Positions 37,867-50,736 of a stretch of DNA of 64,000 nt are shown in pieces (position 1 is the first letter of the stretch; every line of letters starts with the position of its first letter). The DNA is taken from contig NC_045142.1 in the NCBI RefSeq assembly GCF_008831285.2, positions 687,001-751,000 of the forward strand. Direction: 5' to 3'. The notes under the pieces are model-generated. The model saw nothing but the letters and a program-made list of their open reading frames with translations, did no database searches and was not told the origin of the DNA. A program made the position numbers and the translations under genes. This DNA comes from Nymphaea colorata. Taxonomy: Eukaryota; Streptophyta; Magnoliopsida; Nymphaeales; Nymphaeaceae.

Positions 37867-38117
37867 TTAGGTTAGGTTGTGTTTGATTTCCTACGGATCT
37901 CAAATCCAAGGAGAGCTGTGATTAATAAAAGCTAAAATGTATATTTCAGCTTGAAGCCTTCAACATAAATCTCAAATATATGTTACATTGTAAAACTCAT
38001 GGAAGGAGGTTGGACTTCAAAACCATGGACCAAAGACTGACTGTGATTTATGTTGTGATCTTACATTACATGACAATGTATCTCATGTTTGTGGTGATCA
38101 AACGCAACCTTAGGGTA
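37867..38117. mobile_element. hAT-type MITE with 8-bp target duplication
   Basis: The element body is 37875-38109 (235 bp). Its ends GGTTGTGTTTGAT (left) and GGTTGCGTTTGAT (right, minus strand) match at 12 of 13 bases. Flanking TTAGGTTA (37867-37874) and TTAGGGTA (38110-38117) match at 7 of 8, as expected for an 8-bp hAT target duplication. It lies about 260 bp upstream of the TATA box of the USP-kinase gene, so it may form part of that promoter. Confidence 0.75.
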
Positions 38118-38378
38118 CCTTTACTTCATCTCCGTAATACCAAAGGGTAGCAACAAACACACGCACCTGACCAGGTATGCAAAGATTTTTGTGCTTCCCA
38201 AATCGAGGGATTATCAGAAAATTGTGGAGATGTTTCTTACAGCAGCCATTTCTTTGAAATGGTAGGACGGATTCTGTAATTTCAAGAAATAATTCCTCTC
38301 ATTAGAATTAACGGGAAGATTTTTGGGTGATGGTGAAATTTCCTACGCGGGGCGGGGCAGGCCGGGACTCCCACCAAC

Positions 38379-38386
38379 TATAAAAA
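38379..38386 (+). promoter_or_regulatory. Probable TATA box of the USP-kinase gene
   Basis: TATAAAAA sits in a GC-rich stretch 50 bases before the chosen ATG at 38429. Transcription starting about 30 bases downstream would leave a very short 5' leader of about 20 bases. Either the leader really is short, or another upstream promoter is used. Confidence 0.45.
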
Positions 38387-38428
38387 CGGTTCTCCGGCGA
38401 CCGCCGGTCCGTCTGCGTGACACTCGTT

Positions 38429-41400
38429 ATGGAGCTCCTGCGACCCCTGCCCGCCGGACTCCAGCCTCCGACCGGTTCCTCCTCCACATCTCCGCATCCA
38501 AAGCGCGACGAACTTCAGGCTTCGTCATTGCCTTCGTGCTCCTCCTCCTCCTCCTCCTCCTCTTCCTCCGCGTCTTCCTCTTCGGCTTCTCAGCATCGAC
38601 CGGAAGCGATTCCGGAGGAGAAGCCGGTGGTCTCCCCTGGTAGAGTTTACGTGGCGGTCGGAAAGACCGCGGACAAGGCGGCGTGCTTGCTCAGATGGAC
38701 CTTCCTGCAGTTCCCAAGCCGCGAGGTCACTCTCCTTCACGTCCATCGGCCGTCGAGCACGATCCCGACGCTGCGTATGTCTCTGCTCGGCGCGTCGTTG
38801 CTTCTTTTCTTTCTCTTTCCTCTTTTTTTTTTTTGGCTTCTTTTCAGATCTTATTTTGATAACTAGAGGATTTTTAAAATCTGGTGAACAGAAAAGTGAT
38901 CGGTGAAGGAATTGCGTGCTCCTTTTTGCTGTTTTCTTCTTTTAGAACTTCTAAGTTTCGATACGATTTTTTGTGGTGATTGGTGAAGATAAGCTGAACG
39001 CGAGAATTTACGGTTTCTCGCGGAGACGTCGAAGTGATCAGATTTTTTTTTTCCTGAATCGTCTTTTTTCTTGCTGTATTTTCCTTTGTGCCGGAATGCA
39101 TGATTTCCCCTGTTTACGGATATGGCGACTGTTGAGTGTTGCTCTGATGCTCTTCTGTTTGAAGCGTATTTGTGGTTTAAGTGTTTATCTTCTTTTTCTT
39201 TTATTTTTCCATTCTCTTTCTATTTACGGCGACGAAGAATAATCACTATATTTATTCATTTTCCTACTCCTTCCAAGCGCGGGATAACCCCAAGGAGTTG
39301 TGGGTTTTTTTTTTCTACCGAGCAAAGACCCCATCGACAACAGGTTTTCTATGGGCGGGGCATTTTCAGGGGGTAGCCCTTTCCTTTTTTTTTTCCTTTT
39401 TGGATTATATGGCTTCGCATTCAGAAAGAGGTCAAATATTCAATAGCTGGGGCAGAAGAGAGAGTCGCTTGGTGTTACGAAAAAAATTATTCTTTACTTG
39501 TTCAATATTCGTCTTTACGCGGTAGGTTCTCTTGTCATAATCTATTTCAGGCATTTTTCATTTTTTTTATTTTGTTTTAAATCTTTTAATTTATTCTCTA
39601 CTTCATGCAAAATTGTGGAATCTTTTCCAATTTTCTTGCATGGTTTTTTTTTCTGCATTTTCCGTCCATTTTTTTAATGGTTTTCATTGTTAATACAAGA
39701 TTTCCTTCATGGGCGTAAAGACTTTCTCGATTAGATTTGGGCCAACTGTCTGGAAGCATATTTATCTCTTCGTCTTCCTTAATCACGTTCATTACCCTCA
39801 TCCAGTACCGCAAAGCTGATGAAAGATTATGACCTTTCAGGTTCTTTGTCTAAGCAGTTTTTAATTTTGAATTGTTTTATGGACGCACTTTTGTTCTCCT
39901 TCTCTTCCGTCCTTTCAGGTTCTCATAACAGTATATTAACATGACTAAGAAAATATTTCCTTATGTATAATTTGCTTATTCTATTACTGCTAACTACCGA
40001 GCGTGTTTTCACATTTTCTATAAGCTTCTAACCTTATTTAGATTTCCTTATTTATGTGGGGAGAAAGATCCTTTGCATTAGAATATCTGACTTTATCCTT
40101 TGTTTCATGCTTCTTGGTCTTCCATGAGTACGTTTGGCCTTAGCACTTCTTCCACGACATGCACACATTTGCCCATATGGTTATCATGGTTATGGACTTA
40201 GCACTTATGACATTAATTTTGGTTAGGCTTATCATCCTAGTCTTCATATATTTGGGGTTATTTTCATAATTATCTTATGCAAATGTGTGTTTGCTACATT
40301 ATTTTACAAGTCTTGACCTGCATTTGAGTTTTAATTTCATTATTGGCTGCATGCTTTTGCTTTTACCATGTGTAGCATTGCACGTTATGTATATTATAAG
40401 CACAGTAGCACTTATTTTCTTATGTTTCATATTGCATTTTAAGGATTTGCTTTTTGTTTCTAAATCTCGAGAAGAAGCCCAGCAATTCATACATGTTTCA
40501 TCAGAATTTGGAAAATTAAATATTTTATTTATTGATTATGAAAATTTTCGGGTTGTCTATTATAGTGGGTAAACTTCCTGCAAGCCAAGCAAGTCCAGAG
40601 GCACTCTTAGCATACAGGATAGAAGAAAAGGAGGAAATGAAGAAAACCCTCTGCAATTATTTGAATATCTGCAGAAGAGCCAAGGTGAATGGCCTAGATT
40701 TCTGCTGTTTTTGTTATAAACATCTGTATTGTTACCATGTAGGCATCTACTCTTTGTTATTCAGTTTACTTACAATAAGTCAGCTGTGCTGATAACCTTC
40801 CTATAGAGCTTACCTAATTTGAGAATTGCCTTTCTTTTCCAAATTCTTTTCATGCAAAAGTTCAATATGCTAGGAAGCATATCTCCTGTAACAGGAAACC
40901 AGTGAACATGCATTTGATAACAGACAGCATATATTGATATGTTTGCTTCTTTCTGGAATGTTGCAGTCCAACATCTTTTATAAACTGATTTTTTCATTTT
41001 CTGATAGAAAGCAGGGGTTTGGCAGACCCTACAGATTACGCTAACAGATTGCACTGTGTAATGAACACTTGACGCTCTTCAACTTGAGGGCCCAGTCCAG
41101 CCCCTTAATCAGCTGGGTGAAACTCTTGTTGGTGCCAGATATTAATGATAATTCAGATTTCATAATTTCTCATGCATTACCACAGTTTCAATCTCCCAAA
41201 TCTTGCTGAAAATGGTTTTGATTATCAGATTGCATGTGAATCTTTGTTCATGGCATGTGAAAGCATGATTATGTATTTGAGTTTATCTTTCAATTACTTG
41301 ATGAGAAAAATGTTTGGGTGTAAAATTTGTTTAGTAGGTTAATCTGAAGCATGATGGGATAAACTTATAAAGTTTGTTAGTACTGAGGATATCATTCTTT

Positions 41401-44400
41401 TTTTGTATATCTTTTGATCAATATGAGTGTCTGCTGGTCATTATTGGATGGGGAAACTTTCGTTACAATCTATTGTGTGTGATCAACAACTTTCTTGAGT
41501 AGTGGCGAACTTAGGTTTTAATTTTTTTTCTGTTTTCTTTCTTTTCTCTGCTTCTTCATTGTTAGTGTGTTACAATGCTAATTGCTTTGCAGGTGAAAGC
41601 CACTGCAGTCGTCATTGAAGCAACACAGGTTCAGTTTGGTCTAGTAGATATGGTGGTTCATTATGGTATCAGGACGCTTATAATGGGAGCAGCTTCTGAG
41701 AGGTATGATCCGCTTTCAACAGCTTTGAGATAATTATAGCAAATGTTGGCATCATATAGTAACTAGACTGCAAATGTTTTATCTTGAAAAGCATGATATC
41801 TTCTGATGTTTTACTAGATCAGTAATCAAATTTGTGTGCGTAGAGGTGTGCAAGAATGGTTGGCTTTATTAGCTGCTGTTACATTTTCTTGCAGTTGCTT
41901 GAAAGCGAATAGCTCTAGCAAAGCACAATATGCTGTCAAGAATGCCCCTCTTTTCTGTGAGATTTGGTTCATATGCAAAGGGAAAAGCATCCGGACAAGA
42001 AAAGCAACTCAAGTTTTTGAACCAGCTCAATCCATTGATCCTGAAGGAAGTACAAAAGGAGAAAGATTGAGATCAAGGTCATTGCCATGTCAGAAAGAAA
42101 TGATTGAGTTTAATCCACGTTATACACAATCCAACTCTTGCAAATCAGAACCAAGTATTGGCATCACAAGTGAAGCGTGCGGCAACAATTTGAGTTATTT
42201 AAAACCAGTGAAGAAAGTCATAGAAAAAATTGATTCATTCCTTGTGCGGTCTTCATATTTTTCATCTCATACTTCACACACTTCAGGTTCTAATTGTGTA
42301 AGTGGTCGAGAATCGAAGTCCATAATATCCTACTTTTTTCCTCACCATCTCTGATCTTTGAACAATTTTATTGCAGGAAGAATATATAGAACTTGAGCTT
42401 CTGACTGGTACAATTATAGAAGCAAAAACTGAAGCAGCGAAATCTAGCAATGATGCCCTTAGTGAGGTATGTTTTCTCATATTTTTCCACATTAGGATGG
42501 CTATGGAAAGTAACAAATTTCCATGTGCTTTTCCAGGAAAGGAAAATTGAAGTGAACCATGCAAAGGAGAAGGAGCTACAAGAAGCAGAAGACAAGCTAA
42601 GAAAAACAGAATTTGAACTTGGAAAACTCTTGAAACAACGTGAAGAGATCACTGGAGAGATGCAGAAGGCAAAGAGAGTAATAGCCTCTCTAGACAGCCA
42701 AACTGGTGACTCAAAACCGCTACTAGGTGAGACAACTGGGAAGCTGGCATCATTGCAGGTGTCTCTGGCTGATCTTAGACGTCAAATAAACAGTGTCAGG
42801 AAATTGAGAGATGAAACCATACAGAAAATCCAACTTTGGCATGATTCTGGTGATTTTGATGGATCATTTTCCCCACAGGCAAATGATTTTTCAGAATACA
42901 CTCTTCTTGATATTCAGACAGCAACATGCAGCTTCTCAGAGAGTTTCAAGCTTGGTCAAGGAGGGCATGGCTGTGTCTACAAAGGCGAGATCTCTGGAAG
43001 AACAGTGGCCATCAAGAATTTTCATCCTGAGGACATGTACAGCATATTAGAATTCCAACAAGAGGTAAACCTTTTTCCTGGTCGATAAGCATATAAATGT
43101 GTTATATAACAATCGTGATTTACCTTTTCTCATGACTTGAAGTTAACTTGAGGTATTTATAATTTTCCAGCCTCAAGTCTCAAGGTGCAATTTCTTTGGT
43201 TATTGATTACAGCTTCCATGTAGTGTTGATTACATCATTACAGTTTCTTTGTTGTTGTGAATGTTCTTGTGATTGTATAGCAACTACTTTTTGCATCGAC
43301 TAAATTAACAGTACCTCAAAAACTTGGGTTAATCATGCCCTTGAATTAATATATTCAACACAAATTATCAAATATAGTCTTGCCATGTCACTTATGTCAC
43401 TATGTGACATGCACACAAACAGGCTTCCTTACACAAGTCTACTTTGCTGAGGCTGGCATAATTATATGGCTCTTTTAGTTCATATGCACAAGCATGCACG
43501 CAAACACAACCTTGCTGCACCAGCACCCAAGTTTTTCTTGAAAAAATGCCACTTCTGCACCTACACGTGCACTCATGTGACAGCATATCACCTGTGCCCT
43601 ATTTCTGACTTCAAGAAAGGAACTATCTAAGTGTAGTGAAGAGTAATAGATTTTGCATCGCATGGGTTTATGATGTTTATCAATGTCATGGTACTCTTCA
43701 AACTTCAGTTCAACTTGGTCCATCAGGTTGGATTTACATTTACTCCTTTTCCTTCTCTATTGCAGGAAAAAAGGGACGATAATGTAACGAAAAGAATCAT
43801 TTGCTATCCTATGTGAATCTTTGTCCTGCTTTCTATGTTTTCTGCTGAGGATGAGAATCATACTTAATTCAGTGTTTTAATTATGACACGGTCATGCATT
43901 ATCTAACTGTAATCAAGTCTGAACAAGTTGTGTTGGAAAGAGTTCTTGATGATGTCAAAGTTTTAACCCAACCTTCTTTAGTTTTAACTCAACAAACTTA
44001 TTGTGGTTGACTTTTGACTGAGGTTCCATATTTTCAGTTTCAATGTTCCTCGTTGATACGTCATCTACACAAATACATGTTCTCGTTAATAAGTGAAAAA
44101 ACTCGATAAAAATGTGAGAACTTTATTTTGCTTTCTTTTTTTGGCTGAAAGCAATTGTTCTTGGCACAGAGACTTTGACTCTGAGGGAAAATCCAATTTA
44201 ATCTTACTGAAGTAGCATCATATGTGCCTAATTTGACCGTTTCTCTGATTTTGTGAAAATGATTGGGTATGCTAAGGACTTTCTAGGTCTACGCTTTATG
44301 TGCTTCTTTTTCTAATATCTTATCATTATGCTGCAGGTTAAGGTTCTTAGTAAGATTCGCCACCCAAACCTATTGATACTCTTGGGAGCCTGCCCTGAGG

Positions 44401-45011
44401 CTCTGTCTCTTGTCTATGAATACATGCCTAAAGGGAGTCTTCAACGGTATTTAACCCACTCCTTGAACACAACACCATTGACATGGAGAATAAGGACTAA
44501 AATTGCTTCTCAAATTGCCTCTGCACTTCTGTTCCTCCATTCATCGAAGCCTGAGAAGATAGTTCATGGTGACCTCAAACCTGAAAACATTCTTCTCAAG
44601 TCTGATTTCACATGCAAGATTGGGGACTTTGGCATTTCTCGTCTCTTACCAGAACAAAATTCAGAGTCCAGGATCATCTTCCAGAACACTGAACCTAAAT
44701 GTTCATTTGCTTATATGGATCCAGAGACTCAGAGGACTGGAAGTCCTACCCCAGAATCAGATGTGTACGCATTTGGGATTGTGGTTCTACAGCTGGTCAC
44801 TGGCAGGCAACCTCAGGGATTGGCAAGAAAAGTTCGTCATGCATCAGCTTGCGGGAAGTTGGAGGAATTTCTTGATGTGTCAGCAGGTGAATGGCCTATG
44901 AGATCAGCAACAAGAATGATAGAGCTGGGCCTCAGATGCTGTGAGCTGAATAGACGGGACAGGTTGAAGCTGTCCCCAGAGGTGGTACAGGAGTTGGAAA
45001 AGATGGTTTAA
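38429..45011 (+). CDS. USP-domain cytoplasmic kinase (PUB32/33-like) lacking a U-box
   Basis: Seven exons: 38429-38774, 40566-40684, 41593-41702, 41895-42297, 42377-42466, 42537-43064 and 44337-45011, joining to 756 codons plus stop. All junctions are GT-AG and in frame. The N-terminus has a serine run (about residues 41-56) and then a universal-stress-protein domain from about 71 (VYVAVGK) to 192 (LIMGAASE). A linker follows ([13 protein letters not shown], typical of the family). Residues about 327-460 are rich in Glu/Lys/Leu heptads and probably coiled coil. The protein kinase domain starts near 480: glycine loop [11 protein letters not shown] (496-506), VAIK Lys516, HGDLKPEN (Asp611; HGD, so a non-RD kinase), DFG (629-631). 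This is the RLCK-IX architecture of plant U-box kinases, but the protein stops right after kinase subdomain XI, with no U-box. The role is probably stress or developmental phosphorylation signalling in the cytoplasm; the substrate is unknown. Start chosen: first ATG in frame after the TATA box; the frame runs a little further upstream from a GTG. Confidence 0.88.
38775..40565 (+). other. Large first intron of the USP-kinase gene (1791 bp)
   Basis: Donor C|GTATGT and acceptor TATAG|TGGG. The intron is T-rich, with several possible branch sites and short open frames in all registers that match no family. I see no embedded gene or mobile element. Confidence 0.7.
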
Positions 45012-47456
45012 GAAGATATGCTAACCACGAACTATCCATCCATTTGCTCCACATTAAAGGATTGCTTGCTCGCATTCTTTTATGAAGGCATATATTTTAC
45101 CACAGCAGATGGCACACCATTTCAGGTGCTTCATTTTAGAAACTCTGTCTAGTTTGCAAATGTGTAAATAGTCCTGCTGTCATCCTTTCCAAGTGGTAAT
45201 CTCAGGGTTATTTGAATAATCAGATATTTGAATAATCAGAGATATATTCATTAAAGTATACACATTGAGTAGCTTTGTGGAGGGGAAAGGTGACTCAGGT
45301 ATTTGTCTGATAGCCAGCATCACCCTGGTGCCTGTGTTACAAACCTTTGTTTGGTGCCATAGTTGCTCTGGCGGCAGTGGAGATTGTTGAAGCATTTCTT
45401 TGGATCCATTCTGGATCATTCATATTAAACAGGAGGACATTCTGATACGAAGCTATAATGTCCAGCTTCAGGTTCTCCACACATCGACAGCGTATCTGAG
45501 TAGGTTATCCATTAATTAGAGAATTATAGGAATTTCTTGTTGCGTGTACATCTCCCAGTTCATGTGCATATGTAAATGTTATAAATATTTGTTTGTTTTA
45601 TGTAAGCATTGTTGGCGTTGATGATGCCTTGATTTCTGCGCCATTATGGCAAATGTTGTGACTCTTGCTTTGGATGACCGGATCCCCTTATGGGCAGTTT
45701 TATGAAATCCTTTATTTTCAGACCTTCGCAAGTCAACATGATGGCCAGCAGAAACCCGAAATTGCCAGAGAAGTCGCTTTATTTTGAGACGTCAAGTAGC
45801 TTTTCTGGTGTCTTATATTTTTTCCGTTATTTCATGTCTATTTAATATTTATTAAATATTGCTTTTTCTTCAACATATAACGTTAAGAATGGAGAAGTAA
45901 GGGGAAATGGAAAAAATTGTGAAAAATTCATATATTTTGAAATATCATTAAATGGAAATATCATGTTATTGCTAAAATATTTGTGCGCTTTTTTTCATTT
46001 CTAATAAATTTAAATATGTTTAGTAGGAAACTCAAAATTTCATAATTTTGTAATTAACTTTTTGCGTCGTTTAGGTTTTTGTGTACTCGATACTTTTCCA
46101 AAAGAGAAAAATTTATATGTTTTACATTTGTTAGGTATGCAATTAAAAACCTTAAGGTTTCTTTGGATGGAAGCGAAAAAAAGGTTTAAAAATTTGATGA
46201 CAATGGCTATCGCGGAAAATTTGTCATTTGCGGACTTGTAGTAGGTTTTCATACCAAGTGATGAAGCATCAAACTTTGTACCGAGAGCCAAGTCCTCTAT
46301 CAAGTCCGTGTGGTGGCGCGAACCATTTCCCGATCTGTGCCTCTCATTCTTGTTGAGGGACGATGATATTCTTTTTATGCGTTGTTCCAATTTTATCAGA
46401 TGTCTCGAAGAGACAAGAAGTAGGCACGTCTCGAAAGAGTTGAGCTTGATCAAACTTGTCCCATGAATTTGATTAATTTATGTACTGATTCACGCTCAAG
46501 CTTGAAGTTGTAAGTGTGATATAACGATCACCAGATTGTTCAAGCATAATTGAATTTTGAAACCTTAAGCTAACCTTCTTTGCTCATGATTAAAATATAA
46601 ATTTAAGACGTTAATTGGCTTAATAAGTGAAAGTATATGTATATTAGTGAGTTTTATGCAAAAAAAAAAAAAACATGAATGGAGCTCTAGGCATACACTG
46701 ACATAGACAAGCAGCTCATTAATAGCTCGTTCAAGCTAAGTTTAGTCAAATACAACTTGCTCATGCTTGGCTCGCCAATCCTAGCGAACGGATTCATGTC
46801 CAGTTCATTAACTTGTTGAACCGAGTTGAGACAAGCTAAAATGATCCAAGCCAAGAACTACTTGTTCGTTTGATTATCAGCCCGGACAAAGCGAGCAAAA
46901 AATTCTGCTGGCAGCACTACTAAATTTTGGCATAGGCTAGTCTGAACCCAAATCTGAAGTCAATTTAATATGGCAGATCTGAACCCAAATCTGAATCTTA
47001 TGTATTATGACTAGCAAGAAAGATGTTAGAAAAAATCCCCGTAAAGGCAAAAGGAAAACAAGATTGAAATCAAATCTAATTTGGATCTTAATGCAGACCC
47101 AACATGATTTGTTGCTTCAAGTGGGGACCTAATTTCAGATAAATTTTGCATTATTAGATTGGAACTGATATAAATGCCAAGTTCGGTTGGATCGCGTCCA
47201 TCATCCAAAGAGGCCGATCCACTTGTTATCGTTACTCTCCAGAACTACCTTTCCCTTCCGATCGCAGCCCTGTCGAGGAAAAAACTTGGTTTTCCAACGT
47301 GGCAACAGCCAAGATATATGGCTTGATTTTTAGGTTCGATTCCGGTTCCCCACAATTTTCCCTGGCATAGGAGAAGTGGGATCAGAAGTAGGCGGGGCTC
47401 TCCCTTCTCCCTCTCTCTCTCTCTCGCACATTGGCGTTCACTGGCAGGAAGAGGAG
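45012..47456. other. Spacer between the USP-kinase and ALG10 genes
   Basis: The first few hundred bases are the likely 3' untranslated region of the kinase gene. I looked for codons of a U-box (PxxFxCPI...DPV/DPH) here and found none. Around 46,690-46,920 lies a decayed stretch of GCTCG/CGAGC motifs resembling the element at 10.4-10.8 kb. The last 200 bases are probably the ALG10 promoter and leader, ending in a CT repeat. Confidence 0.55.
47410..47425 (+). repeat. CT microsatellite in the ALG10 leader
   Basis: Sixteen bases of CT repeat lie 31 bases before the ALG10 ATG, almost certainly in the 5' leader or core promoter. Confidence 0.75.
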
Positions 47457-50400
47457 ATGGGAAGGCTGGCTGTGGCGGTGGTGGTAGCACTGTGGGCTGT
47501 CCCTTTCTCCTTTATGGTCAATCGCATCGTCCCTGAGCCTTACATGGTCTGTAATCTCTCTCGCTCTCACTCTCTGTGCCTCTCCTTGTCTCTGTCTCTC
47601 TCTCATTCTCATTCTTTTGTGCCTGCAGGACGAGGTGTTTCACGTGCCACAAGCCCAAGAATACTGCAGATTCAATTTTAGGAGTTGGAATTCCATGATC
47701 ACGACTCCTCCTGGCCTGTAAGGGTCGTCTCTCAAACCTCTATTTCTGCAAATATGTCACGTCTTTCTATTTATGGTTCTTAATGGAGCTACATTGCAAC
47801 AAATCCTCTTGAATTGAAGTTGGCCTTAGGTGTAACAGGACTCCCAGTTACTGCTCGCGATCGAATACTGAGGTGCTCCCCGCCGGGCTCCAGTTCTGCC
47901 ACCCATTCCGCTAAGAGGGGTCGTATAAGACCTTGTTGGGATGTCAAAAGTGGGAATTGTGTCACTTTCTAGTTCCAGTTCCGGAGCTACTGCCAGTGTC
48001 TGTCTATAAAGAAAGCGATGTCTTGGTACCCTTCCCCTGGGGCCCCCATCCATTTGCATCCTCTATCTGTCCTTAAGGTTTTGATCTTGCGATCAAATTG
48101 GTTTTGTGTCTCAAGCATATATCATCACCGGCTGACCGAGTCGGTCTTTCAGTCCCTTCCTCTCTGTCGCTCGTTTTGAGGCTGTTGCTTTCCCACGTTG
48201 GGAAGTTACTTCTATGGGAAGAGATGTTCTCGATTCAACATTTAATTAGATTTCACTTTTCGGTTTTGATTTGTGGTAGAAGGACCGGCGAATTAGTTGG
48301 TGATGATGGTTTTTTCTGATAGACTTTCACGCGTCAGTGATGGACCGGAACTCGTCGTATGTATTAGAAAGGAGAAAGCCAGAACTTGGTTAAATTCTGT
48401 AATGGATTAAGGTTCTGGGGACCTTTTTGAAGAACTAAATTACATGTTTGCACTAGGTTTGCACGCCTAATTGCGTGGTTAGTTTGTAAAATTAACGGAA
48501 TGTGAAAGTATGAGGTGTTCATGTTTTATTCTTGCCATTGTTACCTGATTTGCGCAATGCATTTGGAACAATGTTAAACCGTTGATTCTCTTCCGGTCCT
48601 CGAAAATTTGTTATATTGTCTGCGTTCTGCAACAGAATACTGATGATGTAGATTTTCTATTAAAATTTTACCAACCCGTGGATACATTTGTGGTGTTTTA
48701 GGGACCAAAAGGTTCAGGAATTCATGCACATAGTAGTTGACATTCTAGTTTGGTAGCCGTCTTATGTGTTGTTATATGAGCGTAAGCTAATAAAATGTAT
48801 GAGCGTAAGACACATTCTACAAACCCAACCTTTGGAAAGTTGGGTGCGACGTGTACCTAAATGAGGATAGATTTTTGAATATCTGCATTGGCTGCACTTA
48901 CCACGGCTGATCATGGGATTTTTCTAGTCAGAGTTGCATCCAAAACCTTTTAGGTAATCAGTGTGGGAGTGTGCTTGAAGGCGTAATGACTAGCTAGTGA
49001 GATAGATGTACACTAGATTAGTGTCTATTTCTTTGCTTGAAAACATGATTTAGTAATGACGTGTGATGTCCCTTTAGCTGTAGATATTCATCTTTTGGTT
49101 TTGGTGAATGTTGCTAATATGCAAGCAAATTATAATTTATTATATATTTATTTACTTACCGTGTTGGATCTCCAAGTTCAAATAAGTGACTTTGATATGA
49201 CGTGATTGGTTTATTATGTTGTTGATGTGAACGTATGAAAACTGTTGCAGGTATTGCTTGTCACTTGGACATATTGCTACTATATTTCCAGGCTTCTGGT
49301 GGACTGGAGCAGTTTCATCATATTCAGAGTTATGTTCAGCTGCAGTTCTTCGTTCCATCAATTGCGCATTGGCAGTAATTTGTGCTGTGCTATTCTATGA
49401 CATAGTTGTGCACACAAGGCCAGGTCTTAATCAAGGGAGAGCAACTTTATTTGCTGTGGTTTTAGCCTTATACCCTCTTCACTGGTTCTTCACTTATCTT
49501 TACTACACAGACATAGCTTCCACAACCGCAGTAATGGCCATGTATCTATCTTGTTTGAAGAGATCATATTGGTTAAGCGCACTGGTAGGTGTAATAGGTT
49601 AATCTGTTGAAATTTAATGAAAAAAAAGTTCTCTTGCTAAATATTATTAGTGTTCTTTGACATGATGCTATCATGGTACAATCAGGCCCTTAACCTGTGG
49701 CTGTAAGCCTGTAACTACTGACCCATCACACCATATTCTGGGGTTGGTTTTAGGGCATAAAGTTCTGACTTACACTCCTAAAATTTCTGCAAAAACAGTG
49801 TTAAAGGAAGAAGAGAGTTAAACAAAGAGAATGAGTGCATCAGCAGGTTGAGAGCAAAATGGAGAACCTTTCGCTTACTGATTATATGTTTGGATAATTT
49901 TGAACTCATAAACTGTCACTTCTCCATCTTTTCTGCAGCTTTATCTCTGTTTCCTGTTTGATATGGTACTAAGCTAAGTCACACAGACTCTTCTATTTTA
50001 CTGCCGCACCCGAGTTGCGTCGAGTCGGGTGCGCACCGGACATAGGTGCGACTTCGACTCGCACCCGAGCCCAGTCACCGTGAGTCGGATGCGGTCAGCC
50101 GCACCAGACTATATTTTTCCATTTATGACATGCACCCGACTCGCATCAAACTCGAGTCGGGTGTGGTCAACCCACGTCCGGTCTAAATGTGTCCCATTTT
50201 TTGGTATTATTGTTGTATACATTTTAGTATTTTATTTTAGATGCTTGTTCAGTTGTTCTTGAATCGACTATAAAAATTTCAAAGTTCAACTAACAAATAT
50301 ATATTGTCAGTCATGTACATATGCAGCCGTGCATATATACTTTCCAACTGATATAGTGATATATTGTCATGTTATAAACTTATAATATATAATATAAGCT

Positions 50401-50696
50401 TTTTTATATATGCATTATGCAGCCGACTAACTGTGGTTCGTGTTGTTCTTTTGAAGTTTTAATTTCAAATTTTCAATTTCTGCTTCTATGATTCTATCAA
50501 TTTTTTATGTTTTATGTTACACTGTTAGTATGTCATATTACTAAATTGCTATATATAATATATATAATATATTATATATAATATATGTTGTTCTGATATT
50601 TTCCTATGCAATACAATTATGCAAGTATGTTATATACATTAATAACTAAATAGTAATGATAATATATACATTCTTATTCTGTTATATATATAATAA

Positions 50697-50736
<40 letters not shown>

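Noticed and set aside
45012-45800. Possible hidden U-box exon after the kinase stop
   Set aside because: Read in all forward frames for a PxYFxCPI-type start and the DPxxxxDGxTYE core; none was seen.
47826-48059. 77-codon minus-strand frame inside ALG10 intron 2
   Set aside because: Antisense, short and without motif. It is an intronic chance frame.
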